From JAWVZU01 sp033722075 (lineage in GTDB: Bacteria; Pseudomonadota; Gammaproteobacteria; Xanthomonadales; SZUA-38), in contig JAWVZU010000041.1 in assembly GCA_033722075.1 (NCBI GenBank), positions 1-18,820 on the forward strand: a DNA stretch of 18,820 nt, read 5' to 3'. The notes under the pieces are model-generated. The model saw only the letters and a program-made list of their open reading frames with translations. It searched no databases and had not been told where the DNA came from. This document shows, in pieces, positions 5,403 through 13,225 of the stretch (its first letter is position 1; each line of letters starts with the position of its first letter). A program made the translations under genes and the position numbers.

Positions 5403-8003
5403 ATGGGCATGGAACCGCGCTGGGTGGTGATGAAATTTGGTGGGACCAGCGTCGCCACCGGGGAAAAGTGGCGCCTGATTCATCGTACTGTGACCCAGCG
5501 GATCACCGAGGGTTACCACGTGTTGCTGGTGGTCTCCGCGATTCGCGGCGTCACCGATCAGCTCCAGGCCTTCATCGACGGTGTTTCCCAGGCTGACTCG
5601 ACTTACGCGGCGGTGCGGGCCTGCTATGTGCGGCTCTGGTCCGATCTCGAACGGAGCGCCACCGAGGCGGAAGTGGCCGAGTTTGCTCGCCTCGAGAACC
5701 TGTTGGGAGGCGATGCGGAAAAGCAGGCGTTGCCGGCTCACCAGGCAGAGATCCTGGGGATGGGCGAATACCTGTCCAGCCGCACCGGTCAGGCGGTCCT
5801 GGCTGAGACGGGACTGGAAACCGCCTGGGTGGATGCGAAAGACCTGCTCCGATGCGTTGGGGAGGGCGCAGGCGGTACTCGCGCCGACTATCTCTCCGCT
5901 CGGGTGGACCATGCGCCGGTGGCGGACCTGCCTGCATCCCTGGCGGACCGCGGGCGGGTACTCATTACCCAGGGATTCGTAGCATCCAATCATCGGGGGG
6001 AGGCGGTCGTTCTCGGACGCGGCGGTTCGGACACCTCGGCCACCTGCATGGGCGCAGTGCTGGGTGCGGAACGGGTGGAGATCTGGAGCGATGTCCCGGG
6101 CCTGTTCAGCGCCAACCCGCACCAGATCCCCGGCGCCCGCCTGCTGCGCCACGTGAGCTATCGCGAGGCCCAGGAGCTCTCCTCAATGGGTGCCCGGGTG
6201 CTCCATCCCCGCTGCATCGAGCCGGTCCGCGATCACCTGATTCCCCTGCATCTGTTCCAGACGGACAAGCCCGAGCTGGCCGGCACGATCATCTCGGCCC
6301 AGGCCCGGGACTACGCCGCGCAGGTCAAGGCGATCGTCCATCGCAAGCGGATCACGCTGATCGTGATGGAAGGGTTGCGTATGTGGCAGACGGCCGGCTT
6401 TCTGGCCGACGCCTTTGCCGTTTTCAAGCGTCATCGCCTGTCGGTGGACCTGATCTCGACGTCCGAATCCAACGTCACCGTGTCGCTGGATCTCGACGAG
6501 CAGTTGCTCGAAGAGTCGGTTCTCGAAGCGGTGCGGGAGGAACTCGCCGACCTCTGTCGCGTGTCCATCATCCATCATTGCGCCTCGGTCAGCCTCGTGG
6601 GTCTGGGTATCCGGACCATCCTGCATCGCCTGGGACCGGCGCTGGAGGTGTTCGAGGAGCGGCGTATCTTCCTGGTTTCCCAGGCGGCCAATGACCTGAA
6701 CCTGACCTTCGTGGTCGAGGAACGGCACGCGGAGAAGCTCGTCCAGCAGCTTCACCAGACGCTGATTCCCGGCGGGGTCGGCGGCGACTCGGTGTTCGGT
6801 CCGACCTGGGAGCAGCTTCATTTCGATCGGGTTCCCGGCCGCGACCGGCCGGATCCCTGGTGGCGGCTGCGATCTGAAGAACTCCTCGCGCTGCTGGGCG
6901 AGCGTGAAGCCGCCTACGTTTACGATACGGCGATCGTCGCCGCGGCCGCAGATCGGCTGTCACGGATCGAGCAGATCGATGCGGTGTTCTATGCGGTCAA
7001 GGCCAACGCACACCCGGCGGTTCTGCGTACCGTGGCGGATCGCGGCCTGGGCTTCGAATGTGTGTCGTTGGCCGAGGTGGACCACGTGCTGGCCACGCTG
7101 CCCGCGATTGCGCCGAGGCGGATCCTTTGTACTCCGAACTTCGCGACCCGGGGGGAGTATCGCGCACTGCTCCAGCGCGGCGTGCACCTGACCCTGGACA
7201 ACCTCTATATCCTCGAGAACTGGGCCGAGGAGCTGGCCGGGAGCGAGGTCTTCATCCGGGTGGACCCGGGCTCCGGGCTGGGCCATCACAAGCTGGTCCG
7301 GACGGCCGGGACGCACTCCAAGTTCGGGATGCCGCCGCGCGATCTGGAGCGCGCAGCCGAACTGGCCGAAGCGCATGACATCCGGATCGTGGGCCTGCAC
7401 GCCCACACGGGCAGCGGTGTCATGCATCCGGATGCCTGGGAGCGGACCCTGCGGGTCCTCGGCGAATGGCTGCCCCGGTTTCCGGACGTTCGGCACGTTG
7501 ATGTCGGCGGCGGTCTCGGTGTCCCGGACAAGCAGGATGACCTGCCGCTGGATCTGGACGCGCTCGGGCGCGGGTTGGCCCGGGTACGCGACGAACTGCC
7601 CGAGGGGGTCGAGATCTGGATCGAGCCGGGACGCTACCTCGTTGCGGAATCCGGCGTGCTTCTGCTTCGGGTCACCCAGCTCAAGGGAAAGGGCGATGTC
7701 CGCTACGTCGGCGTTGCCAGCGGGATGAACTCGCTGATCCGGCCGGCCCTCTATGGCGCCTATCACGAGATCCAGAACCTCAGTCGCCTGGACGCCGATG
7801 CTTCCGGGGTCTACAACGTGGTCGGGCCCATCTGCGAGACCAGCGATGTCCTTGGCCTGGACCGGGTGCTCCCGGAGTGCCGCGAGAACGACATCCTGGT
7901 GGTGGCCAACGCCGGCGCCTACGGTGCCGTCATGGCCTCCGCCTACAACCGCCGCATGCCCGCCGAAGAACTGGTCCTGGAAAAGGCGCCGCCGGATGGC
8001 TGA
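5403..8003 (+). CDS. Bifunctional aspartate kinase / diaminopimelate decarboxylase (LysC-LysA fusion)
   Basis: An 866-residue fusion of the first and last enzymes of the aspartate-to-lysine pathway. Residues 1 to about 470 are aspartate kinase: KFGGTS at 11-16, GRGGSDTS at 205-212, and ACT-type regulatory sequence around residues 305-460. Residues about 480-866 are a PLP-dependent diaminopimelate decarboxylase. These include the Schiff-base lysine K533 in FYAVKAN, a GLHAHTGSG stretch, the phosphate-binding VGGGLG, and the active-site C811 in CETSD. The first half phosphorylates aspartate; the second turns meso-diaminopimelate into lysine. Such fusions are known in Xanthomonas and Xylella. GGAGG at 5395-5399 is 3 bases from the ATG at 5403 but 9 from an ATG at 5409, so translation may start two codons later. 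The stop overlaps murL by 8 bp. ACT domains suggest end-product feedback, but the effector cannot be read from sequence. Confidence 0.93.
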   Translation: MGMEPRWVVMKFGGTSVATGEKWRLIHRTVTQRITEGYHVLLVVSAIRGVTDQLQAFIDGVSQADSTYAAVRACYVRLWSDLERSATEAEVAEFARLENLLGGDAEKQALPAHQAEILGMGEYLSSRTGQAVLAETGLETAWVDAKDLLRCVGEGAGGTRADYLSARVDHAPVADLPASLADRGRVLITQGFVASNHRGEAVVLGRGGSDTSATCMGAVLGAERVEIWSDVPGLFSANPHQIPGARLLRHVSYREAQELSSMGARVLHPRCIEPVRDHLIPLHLFQTDKPELAGTIISAQARDYAAQVKAIVHRKRITLIVMEGLRMWQTAGFLADAFAVFKRHRLSVDLISTSESNVTVSLDLDEQLLEESVLEAVREELADLCRVSIIHHCASVSLVGLGIRTILHRLGPALEVFEERRIFLVSQAANDLNLTFVVEERHAEKLVQQLHQTLIPGGVGGDSVFGPTWEQLHFDRVPGRDRPDPWWRLRSEELLALLGEREAAYVYDTAIVAAAADRLSRIEQIDAVFYAVKANAHPAVLRTVADRGLGFECVSLAEVDHVLATLPAIAPRRILCTPNFATRGEYRALLQRGVHLTLDNLYILENWAEELAGSEVFIRVDPGSGLGHHKLVRTAGTHSKFGMPPRDLERAAELAEAHDIRIVGLHAHTGSGVMHPDAWERTLRVLGEWLPRFPDVRHVDVGGGLGVPDKQDDLPLDLDALGRGLARVRDELPEGVEIWIEPGRYLVAESGVLLLRVTQLKGKGDVRYVGVASGMNSLIRPALYGAYHEIQNLSRLDADASGVYNVVGPICETSDVLGLDRVLPECRENDILVVANAGAYGAVMASAYNRRMPAEELVLEKAPPDG

Positions 8004-9330
8004 CGGGTCCACCGGATTCGATCCTGCACGCTGCGAGGTATTCCGGTTTTCCGGCTGGGATTATGCGGCCGACGACGCCCGGATCGAGCTGCACTATCGC
8101 CTGGTCCCGGATGACATCGAGTTCACGGAGACGATCCGCTTTCCCGACCCTGTCCATCGCCCGGATCATGAGACGATGGCCCCGCGGATCGAACTGCTGC
8201 ACCTGCTCGCGGGCGTCAGCTATTACAAGGCAGCCTGCCCGCCCCAGATCGAGATCGACCGGCCGCCGTCGCCGGCCGTGGCGCGGCTCGTCGAGACGGT
8301 CTATCGCAACGGGCTGGGTGAATTTGCCTACTGCAACGAACTCACCGACCTGCGCCGGCGGATCGTGCTTCCCGATGGGACCGGTACCATTGCACCGCCG
8401 TCGAAGGGGCGGGAAGGGATCGTCGTGCCGCTGGGCGGGGGTAAGGACTCGCTGGTCAGTGTCGATCTGCTGGAACGGGCGGGACGTGATTTTCGGCTGA
8501 TCTCCGTGGGAAGCTCGAAGCTGATCCAGGCAGTCGCCGCGACGATCGACCGGCCCCATCTGCGGATCGATCGGAGGATCTCCCCAAGGCTGCTGGAGCT
8601 GAACCGCCTCGGGGCACTCAACGGGCACGTCCCGATCACCGCCATCCTGGCCGGCGTAATGCTCTGTGCCGCACCCGTCTACGGCTTCGATACGGTGGTC
8701 ATGTCCAACGAGCGCTCGGCCGATTCGGCCAACCTGGTGCTCGATGACGGATTCCAGGTCAATCACCAGTACAGCAAGACGTTTGCCTTCGAAAAAGACT
8801 TCAGCGACCTGGTGCAGACCCGGATCGACCCGGCGTTTCGCTATTTCTCGCTGCTCCGCGGTCACCCGGAGTTGGCCATCAGCCGCTACTTCGCGGAACA
8901 CTGCCGTCGCTTTCATGGGGTGTTTTCGAGCTGCAACGGCAATTTCCGACTGGACGGCGCTGCCGGCGACCGCTGGTGCCGGGACTGCCCCAAGTGCCGC
9001 TTCGTGTTCCTGATGATGGCGCCCTTTCTTCCGCCGGGGGAACTCACTGCGATCTTCGGCGCGAACCTGCTTGACGATGCCGCGCAGGCCGCGGGCTATG
9101 CAGAGCTACTGGGGCTCGCCGGGAGCAAGCCCTTCGAGTGTGTGGGCGAGATTGCCGAATCGCAGGCAGCGCTGGGACTGCTGCTCGAGCATCCCGCCTG
9201 GCAGGACATGGCAGTTGTGCGGCAGTTCAGCGGGCAGCTCGCGCCGCAGCCGGCGGGCAGCTGGCTGACGGGTCTGGGCGAGACCGCCATTCCGGCCGGG
9301 TTTCGGGAGCTGGTCGATGCGCTTGGCTGA
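7996..9330 (+). CDS. murL: UDP-N-acetyl-alpha-D-muramoyl-L-alanyl-L-glutamate epimerase MurL
   Basis: A 444-residue protein that I recognise as MurL. In Xanthomonas oryzae MurL uses ATP to invert the terminal L-Glu of UDP-MurNAc-L-Ala-L-Glu to D-Glu in the cytoplasm, replacing free D-glutamate made by a racemase. An ATP-pyrophosphatase-like loop PLGGGKDS (GGGKDS at 147-152) fits activation of the glutamate carboxylate by adenylation. Further on come the stretches SNERSADSAN and NHQYSKTFAFE. A cysteine cluster (C303, C313, C328, C331, C334) includes CRDCPKC and could bind a metal; that is inference. The start at 7996 overlaps the fusion gene stop by 8 bp, and the stop overlaps murD2 by 14 bp. 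A longer in-frame start at 7753 lies wholly inside the upstream gene and is rejected. The adjacent MurD2 partner is the main support for function. Confidence 0.9.
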   Translation: MADGSTGFDPARCEVFRFSGWDYAADDARIELHYRLVPDDIEFTETIRFPDPVHRPDHETMAPRIELLHLLAGVSYYKAACPPQIEIDRPPSPAVARLVETVYRNGLGEFAYCNELTDLRRRIVLPDGTGTIAPPSKGREGIVVPLGGGKDSLVSVDLLERAGRDFRLISVGSSKLIQAVAATIDRPHLRIDRRISPRLLELNRLGALNGHVPITAILAGVMLCAAPVYGFDTVVMSNERSADSANLVLDDGFQVNHQYSKTFAFEKDFSDLVQTRIDPAFRYFSLLRGHPELAISRYFAEHCRRFHGVFSSCNGNFRLDGAAGDRWCRDCPKCRFVFLMMAPFLPPGELTAIFGANLLDDAAQAAGYAELLGLAGSKPFECVGEIAESQAALGLLLEHPAWQDMAVVRQFSGQLAPQPAGSWLTGLGETAIPAGFRELVDALG

Positions 9331-10615
9331 TCTGGCGGATCGGCGTATCGGGATCGTCGGATTCGGGCAGGAAGGACGGGCCATCTACGGGCTGCTCCGT
9401 GAAGCACTGCCGGCGCCGCAACTTCGCATCTACGATGAGGCGGAATCGGCCGCTGATGCGGATTTGCCGCTGTCGGTCGGGCCGCTGAAGGACGCCCCGC
9501 TCGCAGACCACGAAGTCCTGATTCTGTCGCCGGGCATCAGCATCTACCGGCCCGAGATCCAGCGCGCCGTAGCCTCGGGCGCGACATTGACGACGGTCAC
9601 CAACCTCTGGTTTGCCGAGCCGAGGACGGCTCCGGTGGTGGCTGTAACCGGCACCAAGGGCAAGAGCACCGTGGCCAGCCTCATCGTCCACCTGGCGGGC
9701 GCCGCGGGCGTGGAGGCGACGGTCGGGGGCAATATCGGAACCCCGCTGGCGGCGCTCTGGGATGCTGCCGCGGAACTGTATGTGATCGAGATTTCCAGCT
9801 ATCAGGCGGCCACCTTCGAGGGCCGGCCGGACCTTGCCTTGCTCACCAATCTCTACCCGGAGCACCTCGATTGGCACGGCGGGACGGATCGCTATTATCA
9901 GGACAAGCTGCGCCTCCTGGCTGCCGCCGAGCGCACGGTCGTGAATGCGGCCAACGCCACTGCCGAGGCGCTGACCCGAGCGATGCGCCCGGTTCCGGCC
10001 AACGGAACGGGACGCTGGGCGGCCGATGCATCAGGGCTCCGTCGGGATGGAGAGCGGGTGGTCTTTCGCTGGACTCTCCGCGGAAGGCGCAACCTGGAGA
10101 ATCTGGCCCTGGCCTTGACCGCCCTCGATTGCCTGAGTATCGATACGGCGCCCGGCCTGGCGGCGCTGGAGGACTTCGCGGCGCTGCCCCACCGGCAGGA
10201 GGTGGTCGCCGAGCATGGCGGCTTTACCTACGTAGACGACAGCATTGCGACCACGCCCCACGCGACCTTGGCCGCTCTGGATGCATTCGGCGAGCAGGCG
10301 GTGGCCGTGATCGTCGGCGGTTATGACCGAGGCCTGGACTGGACCGACTTTGCGCGCAGGCTGGCTGTTGATCCGATCGCGGGGGTGATTGCCCGGGGAG
10401 GCAATGCAGGCAGAATCCTTTCCACCGTCCGGGACCTTGCCCCGGAGCAGCAGGTCGTCGCAGTAGACAGTCTCGAAAGTGCGGTCAGGACGGCCGAAAG
10501 CTGTCTCCCTTCGGAGGGTGTCGTGCTGCTGTCCCCGGGCGCACCCAGTTTCGGCGAGTTCCGGGACTACCGCGAGCGAGGCCGCGCTTTCCAGGCGCTC
10601 GTGGTCAGGCCGTAA
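9317..10615 (+). CDS. murD2: UDP-N-acetylmuramoyl-L-alanine--L-glutamate ligase MurD2
   Basis: A 432-residue Mur ligase that should join L-glutamate to UDP-MurNAc-L-Ala using ATP, making the substrate of MurL. The N-terminal Rossmann-like domain shows GIVGFGQEGRA. The ATP-binding loop VTGTKGKST is at 110-118, followed by GNIGTPL, the SSYQA stretch, TNLYPEHLDWHG, and a C-terminal domain ending in SPGAPSFGEFRDYRERG. The overall order is that of MurD. Canonical MurD takes D-Glu; I infer the L-Glu specificity from the overlapping murL gene and from the known Xanthomonas pair, not from a residue that proves it. The 14-bp overlap with murL implies coupled translation and a fixed ratio of the two enzymes. 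It could in principle be a canonical MurD beside MurL. Confidence 0.88.
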   Translation: MRLADLADRRIGIVGFGQEGRAIYGLLREALPAPQLRIYDEAESAADADLPLSVGPLKDAPLADHEVLILSPGISIYRPEIQRAVASGATLTTVTNLWFAEPRTAPVVAVTGTKGKSTVASLIVHLAGAAGVEATVGGNIGTPLAALWDAAAELYVIEISSYQAATFEGRPDLALLTNLYPEHLDWHGGTDRYYQDKLRLLAAAERTVVNAANATAEALTRAMRPVPANGTGRWAADASGLRRDGERVVFRWTLRGRRNLENLALALTALDCLSIDTAPGLAALEDFAALPHRQEVVAEHGGFTYVDDSIATTPHATLAALDAFGEQAVAVIVGGYDRGLDWTDFARRLAVDPIAGVIARGGNAGRILSTVRDLAPEQQVVAVDSLESAVRTAESCLPSEGVVLLSPGAPSFGEFRDYRERGRAFQALVVRP

Positions 10616-10624
10616 GCGCCCCTG

Positions 10625-10633
10625 TGGTATGAT
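10625..10633 (+). promoter_or_regulatory. Possible extended -10 promoter for DAHP synthase
   Basis: TGGTATGAT lies in the 46-bp gap after murD2: TGN followed by TATGAT, which matches TATAAT at 5 of 6 positions. No good -35 is visible, as is allowed for extended -10 promoters. Transcription would start near 10640, leaving a short leader of about 20 bases. This also argues against an upstream in-frame ATG at 10629 as the DAHP synthase start. Function is inferred from sequence only. Confidence 0.45.
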
Positions 10634-10661
10634 CGCGCCCTTTCGACCGATCGATGGACCG

Positions 10662-12059
10662 ATGACTGGAAAATCAAACGCCCTCGGGTCCGTGCGCCCG
10701 GCAAAAGACTGGAAGCCGGAATCCTGGCAGAAGAAGCCGGCCGCGCAGCAGGCGAAGTATCCGGACGCGGATGCTTTGGACGATGCGTTGCGCCAGCTCG
10801 CTGACATGCCGCCGCTCGTCACTTCCTGGGAAGTCATCTCCCTCAAGCAGCAGCTCGCAGAGGCTGCAGAAGGAAAGCGCTTCCTGCTCCAGGGCGGTGA
10901 TTGCGCGGAATCCTTCGCGGAATGCACGCCGGACGTGATTTCCAATCGGCTCAAGGTGTTGCTGCAGATGAGCCTGGTGCTGGTCCACGGCCTGCAGATG
11001 CCGGTGGTCCGCGTGGGTCGCTTTGCGGGTCAGTACGCGAAGCCGCGCTCGGCCGATTTCGAGACTCGCGACGGGGTGACGCTGCCGAGTTATCGGGGCG
11101 ATCTGGTCAACGATATCGAGTTCACCCCGGAGGCGCGCAATCCCGACCCGCGGCGCCTGATTCGCGCCCACGCGCGCTCGGCGATGACCATGAACTTCGT
11201 CCGCGGCCTGGTCGACGGCGGCTTTGCGGACCTCCATCACCCGGAATACTGGGACCTGGCGTGGGTGGATCACTCGCCGCTGGCGGCCGAGTACCAGCGC
11301 ATGGTGCAGTCGGTGGCCGACTCCGTGAAGTTCATGGAGACGCTCGCCGGGCGCCGGGTGGGTGCGCTCAGCCGGGTTGATTTCTATACCTCGCACGAGG
11401 GGTTGCACCTGCTCTATGAGCAGGCGCAGACCCGGCAGGTCCCGCGCCAATGGGGCTGGTTCAACCTGTCCACGCATTTTCCGTGGATCGGGATGCGCAC
11501 CGCCAAGGTGGACGGGGCCCACGTCGAGTATTGCCGGGGTATCCGCAATCCGCTGGGCATCAAGGTTGGACCGGGCATGACTGCGGATTGGCTGGGCGAA
11601 CTCCTCGACATTCTCAACCCGGAAAACGAGGCAGGGCGAATCACCCTGATCCATCGCATGGGCGCCGACCGTATCGGCGATCACCTTCCGCAGCTCATCG
11701 AGTGCGTGCGCGAGCGCGGCCACAAGGTGCTCTGGTCCTGTGATCCCATGCACGGCAATACGGAGAAGACCGAAAACGGGGTCAAGACGCGGCGGTTCGA
11801 AAAGATCCGCGGCGAGCTGGAGCAGGCTTTCGACATCCACGCGGCCTGCGGCTCGAGGCTGGGTGCGGTGCACCTGGAACTCACCGGTGAGAACGTGACC
11901 GAATGCACCGGCGGGGCCCGGGAACTGACCGACGGCGACCTCGGACGAGCGTACAAGTCGACGGTCGACCCGCGCCTCAACTACGAGCAGGCGCTGGAGA
12001 TGGCCATGCTGATCGTCCGCAAGCGCTCCAGCCTGGTCGATCAGACCGCCATCGGCTGA
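10662..12059 (+). CDS. 3-deoxy-7-phosphoheptulonate synthase, class II
   Basis: A 465-residue class II DAHP synthase, which condenses phosphoenolpyruvate and erythrose 4-phosphate in the first step of the shikimate pathway. The four metal ligands are visible: C81 in GGDCAES, H364 in CDPMHGNT, E406 in HLELTGEN and D436 in STVDPRLN. Their spacing matches the Mycobacterium tuberculosis enzyme (C87, H369, E411, D441, as I remember them) to within one residue. Family stretches such as RVGRFAGQYAKPRS, SHEGLHLLYE and GIKVGPGM are also present. The start at 10662 gives the usual length and lies behind a likely promoter, although no good ribosome binding site precedes it. The frame is open back to 10479, but that part overlaps murD2. 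The extra N-terminal regulatory helices of the mycobacterial enzyme are not obvious, so feedback control is uncertain. Confidence 0.94.
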   Translation: MTGKSNALGSVRPAKDWKPESWQKKPAAQQAKYPDADALDDALRQLADMPPLVTSWEVISLKQQLAEAAEGKRFLLQGGDCAESFAECTPDVISNRLKVLLQMSLVLVHGLQMPVVRVGRFAGQYAKPRSADFETRDGVTLPSYRGDLVNDIEFTPEARNPDPRRLIRAHARSAMTMNFVRGLVDGGFADLHHPEYWDLAWVDHSPLAAEYQRMVQSVADSVKFMETLAGRRVGALSRVDFYTSHEGLHLLYEQAQTRQVPRQWGWFNLSTHFPWIGMRTAKVDGAHVEYCRGIRNPLGIKVGPGMTADWLGELLDILNPENEAGRITLIHRMGADRIGDHLPQLIECVRERGHKVLWSCDPMHGNTEKTENGVKTRRFEKIRGELEQAFDIHAACGSRLGAVHLELTGENVTECTGGARELTDGDLGRAYKSTVDPRLNYEQALEMAMLIVRKRSSLVDQTAIG

Positions 12060-12071
12060 GCGACCCCAGCC

Positions 12072-13067
12072 ATGTCCGATTCCGGGTGCGCAACCGCCGA
12101 GGAGAAGCCTTACGCCCTGACGGTGGTCGCCCCATCGAGACGGCAGCGGTCCATGGGCGAGGATGTCCGCGACGGCCTCAGCGAGAGGCCCCGGGAGTTG
12201 TCGCCGAAATATTTCTACGATCAGCGCGGCTCGCTGCTTTTCGACCGGATCTGCGACACCCCCGAGTACTATCCGACCCGCACCGAGGCCGGATTGCTGG
12301 ATCGACATGCGGGAGAAATCGTGCGCATGACGCAGCCCAGGTCCATCCTGGAACTGGGCAGCGGCACGTCGCGCAAGACCCGTACCCTGCTGGATCACTG
12401 GCGGCCCGTCGAGCGCGGCACCTATTGGCCCTTCGATGTAAGCGCCGAGATGCTCGAGGAGGTGGCCGAGCAGCTGGCCGACGAGTATCCGCACCTGGGG
12501 GTGCACGCGCTGGTCGGGGACTACACCGGTGGCTTCGGAAACTTCCCGGATCTGGACGGCCGGACCCTGGCGCTTTTCCTGGGCAGCACGCTGGGTAACT
12601 TCGCCCCGGAGTTTGCGGCCCATTTCCTCGCCGAATTCGCAACCCACCTGGATCAGGGCGATTATTTCCTGTTGGGGACCGACCTGGACAAGGATCCCGC
12701 CGTCCTCGAAGCGGCCTATAACGATGCCCAGGGCATCACTGCCCAGTTCAACCTGAACATGCTTCGGGTCTTGAACCGGGAACTCGATGCGGACTTCGCC
12801 GAAGAGGCCTTTGCCCATCGAGCGGTCTACAACAGGCGGCTGCGCAGGGTCGAGATGTATCTAGATTCCCGGACCGAGCAAGTCGTTCGCATCCGCAGGC
12901 TGGGGCTGGTACTGAAGTTCGCCGAGGGCGAGCCGATGCTGACGGAAATCAGCCGCAAGTTCACCGTTGCCGAACTGGACCGTATGCTCGCAGCCGCCCG
13001 CCTGAAGGTGGTCGAGACGTTTGTCGACGACGCGTTTCCCTACGCGCTGACGCTGGCCAGGAAATAG
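12072..13067 (+). CDS. egtD: L-histidine N(alpha)-methyltransferase EgtD
   Basis: A 331-residue SAM-dependent methyltransferase of the EgtD family (Methyltransf_33), which trimethylates histidine to hercynine, the first step of ergothioneine synthesis. The SAM motif ELGSGTSRKT is at 94-103. Histidine-binding residues known from Mycobacterium smegmatis EgtD (Y39, Y56, G161, N166, Y206, E282, S284, from memory) all appear here at a constant shift of +10: Y49, Y66, G171, N176, Y216, E292 and S294. That makes histidine the likely substrate rather than another amine. The gene follows DAHP synthase by 12 bp and probably shares its transcript. No egtB sulfoxide synthase gene lies on either side, although egtB and egtD are often adjacent. 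The ribosome binding site is weak; the ATG at 12072 is the first in frame after the upstream stop. Confidence 0.92.
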   Translation: MSDSGCATAEEKPYALTVVAPSRRQRSMGEDVRDGLSERPRELSPKYFYDQRGSLLFDRICDTPEYYPTRTEAGLLDRHAGEIVRMTQPRSILELGSGTSRKTRTLLDHWRPVERGTYWPFDVSAEMLEEVAEQLADEYPHLGVHALVGDYTGGFGNFPDLDGRTLALFLGSTLGNFAPEFAAHFLAEFATHLDQGDYFLLGTDLDKDPAVLEAAYNDAQGITAQFNLNMLRVLNRELDADFAEEAFAHRAVYNRRLRRVEMYLDSRTEQVVRIRRLGLVLKFAEGEPMLTEISRKFTVAELDRMLAAARLKVVETFVDDAFPYALTLARK

Positions 13068-13088
13068 CACGCGCCAAGGTCGTAACTA

Positions 13089-13117
13089 TTAGCGGGACCG
13101 GCGCGGTCCGGTATACT
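13089..13117 (+). promoter_or_regulatory. Possible promoter with dyad in the spacer, upstream of acetolactate synthase
   Basis: TATACT (13112-13117) resembles a -10 box and sits 17 bases after a poor -35-like TTAGCG (13089-13094). The spacer holds a perfect inverted repeat, GGACCG (13095-13100) and CGGTCC (13104-13109), around GCG. A dyad between -35 and -10 is a common place for an operator, for example of a MerR-type activator, but no regulator gene is nearby. Alternatively it is the remnant of an egtD terminator, though no T run follows. It would give a leader of about 100 bases. Confidence 0.38.
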
Positions 13118-13186
13118 CGGAATTCACGTCAGCAAAGGGGTTCGCCGGGGTGGGGGTTCTCTCGGGATCATTGCCGAGGCGCGGCC

Positions 13187-13209
13187 GCGGACGTGGGCCC
13201 ACTGTCCGC
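13187..13209 (+). promoter_or_regulatory. Leader hairpin just before the acetolactate synthase ribosome binding site
   Basis: GCGGAC (13187-13192) pairs with GTCCGC (13204-13209), and between them lies the palindrome GTGGGCCCAC, with one unpaired T at 13203. The result is a GC-only or near-GC stem of about 9 bp with a GGCC loop. It ends 4 bases before the GAGGAAGGG ribosome binding region (13214-13222). It could tune translation or protect the 5' end; it is not a terminator because no T run follows. Confidence 0.5.
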
Positions 13210-13225
13210 AATCGAGGAAGGGAAA

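Noticed and set aside
7753..7995. N-terminal extension of murL by 81 codons
   Set aside because: It is entirely inside the fusion gene in another frame and reads as Ser/Thr/Pro/Arg-rich noise; the ATG at 7996 gives the usual protein.
10674..12818. 714-codon open frame on the minus strand opposite DAHP synthase and egtD
   Set aside because: It runs across two well-supported plus-strand genes, is rich in Arg, His, Gln and Gly as expected of a GC-rich shadow frame, and shows no domain I recognise.
13142..13225. Leader peptide or attenuator before acetolactate synthase
   Set aside because: The one GTG-started frame examined runs into the gene in another frame and has no run of Leu, Ile or Val codons.
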